The position numbers and the translations under genes were made by a program. The notes below the pieces were generated by a model, which ran no database searches, was not told the origin of the DNA, and worked only from the letters and a program-made list of their open reading frames with translations. Positions 1 through 5,070 of a DNA stretch of 5,070 nucleotides are shown piece by piece. Source of the DNA: Desulfurobacterium sp. (GTDB lineage Bacteria; Aquificota; Aquificia; Desulfurobacteriales; Desulfurobacteriaceae); contig QNYI01000028.1 in assembly GCA_003978805.1 (NCBI GenBank), positions 1 to 5,070 on the forward strand. The letters run 5' to 3'. How positions within the stretch are numbered: position 1 is the stretch's first letter; the number at the start of each line of letters is the position of its first letter.

Positions 1-1116
<1,116 letters not shown>

Positions 1117-1124
1117 GGGAGGTG
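1117..1124 (+). promoter_or_regulatory. Strong Shine-Dalgarno site of the ferredoxin gene
   Basis: GGGAGGTG begins directly after the frr stop codon and ends 4 nt before the ferredoxin ATG (GGAGG core to ATG: 6 nt). It is a nearly complete match to the anti-SD partner. It fixes the start at 1129 and suggests strong independent initiation, so the small protein could be made at a higher level than RRF from the same mRNA. Confidence 0.85.
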
Positions 1125-1128
1125 AAAA

Positions 1129-1305
1129 ATGGCTCACAAGATTGACGCTGAACTCTGTATCGGATGCGGTGCGTGTGCATCTGTATGCCCAACAAACGCA
1201 ATCCACCCGACAGACGACGGAAAGTACGCAATTTCTGCCGATGACTGCATTGATTGCGGTGCCTGCGTAGAAGTCTGCCCAACAGACGCCATTTCCGCCG
1301 AGTAA
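1129..1305 (+). CDS. 2[4Fe-4S] bacterial-type ferredoxin, 58 aa
   Basis: Small soluble electron carrier with two [4Fe-4S] clusters. The translation is 58 residues with two classic CxxCxxCxxxCP motifs: Cys10, 13, 16 and 20 followed by Pro, and Cys40, 43, 46 and 50 followed by Pro. The repeats (CIGCGACASVCPTNAI and CIDCGACVEVCPTDAI) are nearly identical internal duplicates, as in clostridial ferredoxins of about 55-60 aa. No signal peptide, no extra domain and no missing ligand is seen. The ATG follows the frr stop by 12 nt with a very strong SD, and a terminator lies 5 nt after the TAA, so it is the last gene of the pyrH-frr unit. Low-potential ferredoxins of this type typically serve 2-oxoacid:ferredoxin oxidoreductases and hydrogenases; the partner here cannot be read from the window. 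Two antisense frames and one out-of-frame ORF overlap it but lack family features. Confidence 0.95.
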   Translation: MAHKIDAELCIGCGACASVCPTNAIHPTDDGKYAISADDCIDCGACVEVCPTDAISAE

Positions 1306-1310
1306 CATTC

Positions 1311-1340
1311 GGGGGCAACAGCCCCCTTTCCTTTATTTTT
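1311..1340 (+). terminator. Intrinsic terminator of the pyrH-frr-ferredoxin unit
   Basis: A perfect 6-bp G-C stem, GGGGGC (1311-1316) and GCCCCC (1321-1326), is closed by an AACA tetraloop. The T-rich run TTTCCTTTATTTTT (1327-1340) follows. It starts 5 nt after the ferredoxin stop codon. Confidence 0.9.
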
Positions 1341-1376
1341 GCTCTCTGAAGTTTCTTTTCGTTAATTTTCCTTTCT

Positions 1377-1395
1377 AAAAAACTCTGAAAGAGCT
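1377..1395 (-). terminator. Possible weak terminator of tRNA-Leu
   Basis: Read on the minus strand, AGCTCT (1395-1390), a TTC loop and AGAGTT (1386-1381) form a 6-bp stem with one G-U pair. T residues continue from the 3' arm to 1377. It lies 27 nt past the tRNA 3' end. The stem is short and the loop tight, so this is a plausible but weak stop signal. The outer TTTTTGCTCT (1336-1345) and AGAGCTAAAAA (1390-1400) are also near-complementary. Apart from these and the forward terminator, the 1306-1421 gap shows no gene. Confidence 0.4.
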
Positions 1396-1421
1396 AAAAA
1401 TCTTTTAATTTTTTTATAACG

Positions 1422-1509
1422 TGGTGCCCGGGGCGGGATTTGAACCCGCACGCCCGCAAGGGGCAAGGGATTTTGAGTCCCTCGCGTCTGCCAGTTCCGC
1501 CACCCGGGC
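1422..1509 (-). tRNA. tRNA-Leu (anticodon CAA)
   Basis: An 88-nt class II tRNA on the minus strand, including an encoded 3' CCA (1424-1422). The acceptor stem GCCCGGG/CCCGGGC is a perfect 7 bp with discriminator A at 1425. The D arm contains GCGGAACUGGCAGACGC with the invariant GG. The anticodon stem AGGGA/UCCCU encloses the loop CUCAAAA, giving anticodon CAA (1475-1473), which reads UUG. The long 16-nt variable arm (1465-1450) folds as GCCC, loop CUUGC, GGGC, as expected for Leu. The T arm is GCGGG, UUCAAAU, CCCGC. Its overall likeness to E. coli tRNA-Leu supports the call over Ser. Almost all stem pairs are G-C although the flanks are AT-rich, which fits a thermophile. It is transcribed divergently from proC and converges on the ferredoxin unit. 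Confidence 0.97.
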
Positions 1510-1542
1510 TTAATAATGCTAATTCCCCCTGAAATTTGATTT

Positions 1543-1548
1543 TATAAT
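1543..1548 (+). promoter_or_regulatory. Probable -10 box of the proC promoter
   Basis: A perfect TATAAT hexamer lies 28 nt before the proC ATG. This implies transcription starting near 1555 and a leader of about 20 nt carrying the SD. At a 17-bp spacing the -35 position (1520-1525, TAATTC) is poor. The 66-bp interval must also hold the divergent tRNA-Leu promoter, for which I find no convincing hexamer pair. Confidence 0.5.
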
Positions 1549-1575
1549 ATAGGCAAAATACTTAGGAGATGGAAG

Positions 1576-2394
1576 ATGAACTTACGGGTCGGCTTTATCG
1601 GTGGCGGGAATATGGCAGAAGCGTTTATTAGTGCTTTTGTTAACGGAGAGTTCCTCCTTCCCGCTCAGATTTCCGTTTCTGATGTTCTTAGGGAAAGGCT
1701 TGACTACCTGAGGGAGGAGTACGGAGTTAAGGCTTACTCTACAAACTTACAGGTGGTTGCGGAAAGTGACGTTATCTTCTTAGCTGTGAAACCGCAAGTA
1801 ATGACGGCAGTTTTAGAGGAAATAGCTGATACGCTTTCTCCTTCGCAGGTCGTTGTTTCTATGGCTGCTGGCTATCCTCTACGGAAGATAGAGGAGGTTA
1901 TTGGAGATGATAAGAAAGTTGTAAGGATTATGCCGAACATACTTGTAAAGGTGAGGAAAGGCATTGTCGCTTACTGTGATAATAGGAGACTCCTTGACGA
2001 GGAGAGGAGGTACGTTAGGGAGCTCCTTTCCACCTGTTCAGAAGTTGTTGACGTTGACGAAAAGCTCTTTGATGCCGTAACAGCTCTTGCCGGGAGCTCC
2101 CCCGCTTTTGTTTTCCTAATCCTTGAAGCCTTGAGCGATGGAGGAGTTAAACTTGGACTGCCTCGGGATGTCGCTTTAAAGCTTGCCACTCAAGTTCTGA
2201 TTGGTTCGGCAGAGATGGTAAAAAGTGGGGAACATCCCGAGGTTCTAAAGGATAAGGTGACTTCCCCTGCTGGAACGACGATAGCCGGACTTTCTGCTTT
2301 AGAGGAGAACAGGACGAGGTTTGCACTGATTAAGGCGCTTGAGGAGGCCTATAGACGTTCTAAGGAAATTACAGAGATCATTGAGGAAATGTAA
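1576..2394 (+). CDS. proC: Pyrroline-5-carboxylate reductase
   Basis: Catalyses the last step of proline synthesis, reducing 1-pyrroline-5-carboxylate to L-proline with NAD(P)H in the cytosol. It is 272 residues, against about 270 for the family. The N-terminal Rossmann fold has the glycine-rich dinucleotide loop VGFIGGGNMAEAF (residues 5-17), followed by FLAVKPQ (69-75) and RIMPNI (117-122). The C-terminal helical dimerisation and catalytic half has AGSSPAFVF (172-180) and the P5CR signature VTSPAGTTIAGLSALEE (228-244). The start is fixed by AGGAG at 1564-1568, 7 nt before the ATG, and by the immediate match to the family N-terminus. It heads a two-gene unit, because the next gene starts 2 nt after its TAA. 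No proA or proB is present here, so the proline pathway genes are dispersed. Confidence 0.97.
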   Translation: MNLRVGFIGGGNMAEAFISAFVNGEFLLPAQISVSDVLRERLDYLREEYGVKAYSTNLQVVAESDVIFLAVKPQVMTAVLEEIADTLSPSQVVVSMAAGYPLRKIEEVIGDDKKVVRIMPNILVKVRKGIVAYCDNRRLLDEERRYVRELLSTCSEVVDVDEKLFDAVTALAGSSPAFVFLILEALSDGGVKLGLPRDVALKLATQVLIGSAEMVKSGEHPEVLKDKVTSPAGTTIAGLSALEENRTRFALIKALEEAYRRSKEITEIIEEM

Positions 2395-2396
2395 CT

Positions 2397-3143
2397 TTGA
2401 AGAAGTGGAGGCCGGAGAAGAGGTTTTACAGGGAGCTCTTAAAAAGGCCGGGATTTAGGTCTTTTGAAGTTGTTGCCGGAGAGAGTGACCTTTGGGTATC
2501 GGTGCCACGAGAGCTCTTTTTTGAGGAGCTCCCTGACCTTCTCCTTGACACCCTCATTTCCCTTAGAACCCAGATCCTTCAATTTGGGAAGGAGCATCCG
2601 GAGTTCCTGACCTCCCTTAGGCCCGTTGAAGTTCCTGTTATCTCTCCGGCTATAGTGAAGAAGATGGCAGAGTCGGCAAAGGCTGTCGGTGTAGGTCCCA
2701 TGGCCGGAGTGGCCGGAGCCGTAAACTACTTTTTGGGCGAGAAACTGAAAGAGCTCGGCATAGAGGAGTTCATGATTGAGAACGGGGGTGATGTTTACGT
2801 TTCCTCTGAGCGGGAAGTTACTCTGGCAGTAGTAACGGGGAGTCCTAAGGTTGACGGGAAGCTCGGTCTCTCTGTTCCTAGAGGAGAGTGGGGAGTCTGT
2901 TCGTCTTCAAGTAAGATAGGTCACTCTCTAAGTTTTGGAGAAACGACGATAGCGACCGTAATATGTAAAGACCCCGTTGTTTCCGACTGTACCGCTACTT
3001 TCTTGGCTAACAGTAGGACAACGGAAGAGTTTATTGGTAGGGCTGAAAGCCTTAAAGGCATTTACGGAGTCTTGGGGCTCTTAAAGGGTCGTTTTGTAAT
3101 TTGGGGGAACGTTAACCTTGTCAGAATTGCGTGGAGTTCGTGA
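2397..3143 (+). CDS. UPF0280 / COG2122 family protein (ApbE superfamily), function uncertain
   Basis: A 248-residue protein that I recognise as UPF0280, a family usually about 240-250 aa. Supporting segments are the N-terminal RFYRELLKRPGFRSFEVVAGESDLWVS (residues 9-35), GPMAGVAGAV (100-109), ENGGDVY (128-134, comparable to the NxGGD loop of ApbE) and GVCSSSSKIGHSLSFG (166-181), then SDCTATFLAN (196-205). The start is TTG at 2397: the family's RFYR-type N-terminus lies right behind it, no ATG or GTG fits better, and GAGG at 2383-2386 is a usable SD. There is no signal peptide or membrane segment, so it is probably cytosolic. ApbE proteins are FAD-dependent flavin transferases. From memory, a COG2122 protein in Methanosarcina has been linked to sulfide and persulfide handling in homocysteine and cysteine synthesis. 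Whether either role applies here is unknown. Cys168, 190 and 198 are the only cysteines. It is co-transcribed with proC by position. Confidence 0.85.
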   Translation: MKKWRPEKRFYRELLKRPGFRSFEVVAGESDLWVSVPRELFFEELPDLLLDTLISLRTQILQFGKEHPEFLTSLRPVEVPVISPAIVKKMAESAKAVGVGPMAGVAGAVNYFLGEKLKELGIEEFMIENGGDVYVSSEREVTLAVVTGSPKVDGKLGLSVPRGEWGVCSSSSKIGHSLSFGETTIATVICKDPVVSDCTATFLANSRTTEEFIGRAESLKGIYGVLGLLKGRFVIWGNVNLVRIAWSS

Positions 3144-3144
3144 C

Positions 3145-3165
3145 TTCCTTGACATTCAATAGGAA
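3145..3165. repeat. Imperfect inverted repeat over the tolC -35 box, possible operator
   Basis: Nested inverted repeats: TTCCT (3145-3149) with AGGAA (3161-3165), and inside it TTGA (3149-3152), CAT, TCAA (3156-3159). The two symmetry centres differ by one base. The structure covers the -35 hexamer, and no T-run follows, which argues against a terminator. A repressor or activator site is an inference. Confidence 0.35.
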
Positions 3166-3177
3166 AGACCGTATAAA
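3149..3177 (+). promoter_or_regulatory. Sigma-70 type promoter of the tolC-like gene
   Basis: A perfect -35 TTGACA (3149-3154) and a near-consensus -10 TATAAA (3172-3177) are separated by exactly 17 bp. Transcription would start near 3184, giving a leader of about 28 nt. Two copies of AATTAAT (3176-3182 and 3194-3200) flank the expected start. The gene therefore has its own promoter rather than depending on proC. Confidence 0.8.
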
Positions 3178-3211
3178 TTAATCGCAATATTTGAATTAAT
3201 GGGGTCTAATT

Positions 3212-4537
3212 ATGAAGTTAAGGCTCTTGCTCTTTTCCCTTTTCTTGTTCGGGAACGCCGGAGCTCTTACGCTTGATGAAGCAGTTAAAACGGCTCTTGA
3301 AAAGAATAATTTCCTTAAGGCAAAGAAGATAGAGCTCAAAGAGAAAGAGTTTGACTACAACATATCAAGACTAAGGCTCTTGCCAAGGGTGGACTTTTAC
3401 TCTGAATACAACAAGACAACAGACCCTCCTTACGCGATAATGAACAGGATGGAGGTTAAAAAGCTCAATACTTTTACTACAGACTTTAACGACCCGGGGA
3501 AATCCCAGCTTTTTAAGACGGGAGTAAGGGCGACAGTTCCTATATGGATGGGGGGAAAACTAAGAATTGCTATAGATTTGGCTAAAAAAGAGGTAAAGGC
3601 AACAGAAAAGCAGCTAAGGAAGAGCAAAGAAAAGGTCATCTATGACGTTGTAAGAGCTTACTACGGTGCGTTGACTGCGAAGGCTTTTGTTGAGACTGCA
3701 GAGCTTGCCGTTAAGGACGCCGAAAAGCACTTGAAAGATGCAGAGACGGCCTATAGAACCGGTATAGGGGTGAAGTCCGATTACTTGAGGGCGAAGGTTT
3801 ACTTAGAGGACGCGCGGGAGAAGCTCGTTGAAGCTAAGAGTAACTACGAGATAGCGAAGAGAGCTCTCGCCGTTGCAATGGGCTTAATGCCGAGCTCCGA
3901 TATTGAGGTTGACGGGGAGCTTACCTACAAACCCTTTAACTTTGACCTTGACGAGTTGATAAAAACTGCCGTGGACAGAAGGCCTGAGCTAAGGGAACTT
4001 GCGGTTAGGCTTGAGCAGGCCAAGGATATGGAGAGGTTGGCGAGGTCTGACTTTATGCCGAGTATCGCCGCCTTTGGTGACTACTTTGTGGCTGCCGATA
4101 CTGCCCCTTGGAATAAAGAGAACTCAAGCTGGGTTTTCGGTTTACAGGCAACATTTAACGTTTTTGACGGCGGTATTAAGTTCCAGAAGCTTAGGAAATC
4201 AAGGCTCGCGAAGCTAAAGGTTCAGGAGTATATGGAAAGGGCTAAGAAAGGTGTAGCTTTTGAGGTTTCTAAAGCCTACTACCGTTTCTTGGAGGCAAGG
4301 CAGAGGTTGGAGCTTGCCAAGGCGGCCGTCAAGTCTGCAGAGGAGTCCTTGAGGATAGTTGAAAAACGCTACAGGAACGGCCTTGCAACTATAACGGAGC
4401 TCCTTGATACTCAGACTGCTTTAAACGAGGCGAGGAGCAACTACGTTGCAGCCCTTTCACTTTACAGGATGGCCGTAGCAGATGTTTACTACGCTGCCGG
4501 AATACTTGAAAAAAGGTACGGGGAACTTGTAGAGTAG
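3212..4537 (+). CDS. TolC-type outer membrane efflux protein
   Basis: Outer-membrane channel-tunnel subunit, trimeric in known homologues, through which RND/MFS pumps or type I secretion systems export substrates. It is 441 residues. A Sec signal peptide has a KLR start, a hydrophobic core at residues 5-13 and an A-G-A cleavage site (likely after Ala18). No lipobox Cys is present. Two OEP repeats follow: residues about 19-225, with VIYDVVRAYYGAL and the turn YRTG (181-184), and about 245-432, with VAFEVSKAYYRFL and YRNGLATITELLDTQTALNEA (from 387). Both repeats contain long Ala/Glu/Lys-rich coiled-coil helices, as in TolC. The ATG at 3212 is chosen because the signal peptide begins there; the SD is a modest GGGG at 3201-3204. 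No membrane-fusion protein or pump gene is adjacent: upstream is UPF0280 and downstream a convergent transporter, so it is an orphan channel in this window and its substrates are unknown. Confidence 0.93.
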   Translation: MKLRLLLFSLFLFGNAGALTLDEAVKTALEKNNFLKAKKIELKEKEFDYNISRLRLLPRVDFYSEYNKTTDPPYAIMNRMEVKKLNTFTTDFNDPGKSQLFKTGVRATVPIWMGGKLRIAIDLAKKEVKATEKQLRKSKEKVIYDVVRAYYGALTAKAFVETAELAVKDAEKHLKDAETAYRTGIGVKSDYLRAKVYLEDAREKLVEAKSNYEIAKRALAVAMGLMPSSDIEVDGELTYKPFNFDLDELIKTAVDRRPELRELAVRLEQAKDMERLARSDFMPSIAAFGDYFVAADTAPWNKENSSWVFGLQATFNVFDGGIKFQKLRKSRLAKLKVQEYMERAKKGVAFEVSKAYYRFLEARQRLELAKAAVKSAEESLRIVEKRYRNGLATITELLDTQTALNEARSNYVAALSLYRMAVADVYYAAGILEKRYGELVE

Positions 4538-4542
4538 TTCTG

Positions 4543-5070
4543 TTAACTAATGATTTTTCCTATGAGTAGAACTGAGAGGATACTGATTATAACTGCGAAA
4601 GTGACGTTTAAGATAAGTCCTACTCTTATCATATCTTTCTGTTCCACTTCTCCCGTTCCGTAGACGATTGCGTTAGGTGGAGTTGCTACCGGTAGCATAA
4701 AGGCGCAGGATGCGGCTACTCCTGCTGGTAGCGCCAACTCGTGGGGAGGGAGGTTCATCCCGGTAGCTGTTGTGATGAGTATGGGGACGAAGATAGCCGC
4801 CGTTGCCGTGTTACTCATCAGTTCTGTAAGGAAAATCATTAGAAACGTGACGGAAAGGACGACCAAAAAAGTGGGTAAGTTGCCTATAGCTTGGGAAAAG
4901 CTCTCGGCTACAAATTTACTCGCTCCGGTGGTTTTAAGCACGTGGGAAAGTGAGAGTCCTCCACCGAAGAGGTAAAGGGTTCCCCAGTCTGTTCCCCTGT
5001 CAACGTCCCTCCAGTCAACCAACTTAAAGGCAAAAAGTAGGAAAACTGCCGTAATTGCAACGGCGGTGTC
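4543..5070 (-). CDS. SLC13/DASS-family sodium:anion (dicarboxylate or sulfate) symporter, C-terminal part
   Basis: Inner-membrane secondary transporter of the divalent anion:Na+ symporter family. The frame is open to the window edge (175 residues visible, ending in TAA at 4545-4543), so the N-terminal part of a protein usually about 460-500 aa is missing. The TTG at 5022 is internal, because an in-frame membrane segment (AVAITAVFLLFAF) precedes it. Visible landmarks are WGTLYLFGGGLSLSHVL, the C-terminal SNT substrate/Na+ motif in ELMSNTATAAIFVPI, LPVATPPNAIVYGTGEV (the conserved TPPNAI loop, compare VcINDY), and DMIRVGLILN followed by a last hydrophobic helix. About six membrane segments are visible. 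The retained motifs suggest a functional protein. Substrate cannot be set from this part: succinate, fumarate, malate, citrate and sulfate are all possible. It converges on the tolC-like gene with 5 nt between stops and no intrinsic terminator there. Confidence 0.92.
   Translation of the reverse strand, partial: DTAVAITAVFLLFAFKLVDWRDVDRGTDWGTLYLFGGGLSLSHVLKTTGASKFVAESFSQAIGNLPTFLVVLSVTFLMIFLTELMSNTATAAIFVPILITTATGMNLPPHELALPAGVAASCAFMLPVATPPNAIVYGTGEVEQKDMIRVGLILNVTFAVIISILSVLLIGKIIS

Noticed and set aside
1422..1509. tRNA-Leu as an integration site for a mobile element
   Set aside because: No integrase, no partial tRNA 3'-end repeat and no foreign-looking gene is seen nearby; both flanks are housekeeping genes.
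1971..2189. 72-codon minus-strand frame inside proC
   Set aside because: Ser/Arg/Thr-rich shadow of a conserved enzyme, with no ribosome binding or family evidence.
3430..4217. Out-of-frame (3999-4217, plus) and antisense (3430-3639, minus) frames inside the tolC-like gene
   Set aside because: The OEP frame is continuous and carries both conserved repeats; the others are shadows.
4535..4573. Inverted repeat AGTTCT / AGAACT around the tolC-SLC13 junction
   Set aside because: The arms are only 6 bp with a 26-nt loop and no T-run; chance is the simplest explanation.
4612..4630. Hairpin GATAAG, 7-nt loop, CTTATC as a terminator for the tolC-like gene
   Set aside because: It has an AT-rich 6-bp stem, no proper T-run, lies 75 nt past the stop, and sits within conserved coding sequence of the opposite gene.
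4772..4975. 67-codon plus-strand frame opposite the SLC13 gene
   Set aside because: It is antisense to the conserved SNT-motif region, and its translation resembles no known family.

Overview
The window reads as ordinary bacterial chromosome with tightly packed housekeeping genes. I infer a thermophile, most likely in the Aquificota/Desulfurobacteriaceae range. The grounds are arginine codons dominated by AGG/AGA, Glu/Lys-rich proteins, a tRNA with almost wholly G-C stems set in AT-rich flanks, a clostridial-type 2[4Fe-4S] ferredoxin, and a diderm outer-membrane channel. The taxonomic call rests on protein style from memory, not on a database match.

Layout: (1) Bases 1-1305, plus strand: the 3' part of pyrH (UMP kinase), then frr (ribosome recycling factor) overlapping it by ATGA, then a 58-residue ferredoxin gene 12 nt downstream, closed by a strong intrinsic terminator at 1311-1340. 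(2) Bases 1306-1421: a gap between converging transcripts, with the forward terminator and a weaker reverse hairpin. (3) Bases 1422-1509, minus strand: tRNA-Leu with anticodon CAA, transcribed away from proC. (4) Bases 1543-3143, plus strand: a probable promoter, then proC (pyrroline-5-carboxylate reductase) and, 2 nt later from a TTG start, a UPF0280/COG2122 protein of the ApbE superfamily. (5) Bases 3144-4537: a near-consensus sigma-70 promoter (TTGACA, 17-bp spacer, TATAAA) overlapped by an imperfect palindrome, driving a stand-alone TolC-type outer-membrane efflux protein gene. (6) Bases 4543-5070, minus strand: the C-terminal third of an SLC13/DASS-family anion symporter, converging on tolC with only 5 nt between the stop codons.

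The genes do not form one pathway. The first unit joins nucleotide metabolism, translation and electron transfer. The second joins proline synthesis to an uncharacterised protein. The third is an envelope export channel without its pump partners beside it. I find no mobile element, CRISPR array, toxin-antitoxin or defence module. The points most worth a second look are the UPF0280 protein beside proC, the operator-like palindrome on the tolC promoter, the ferredoxin placed behind frr, and an excess of the hexamer GAGCTC in the right half of the window.
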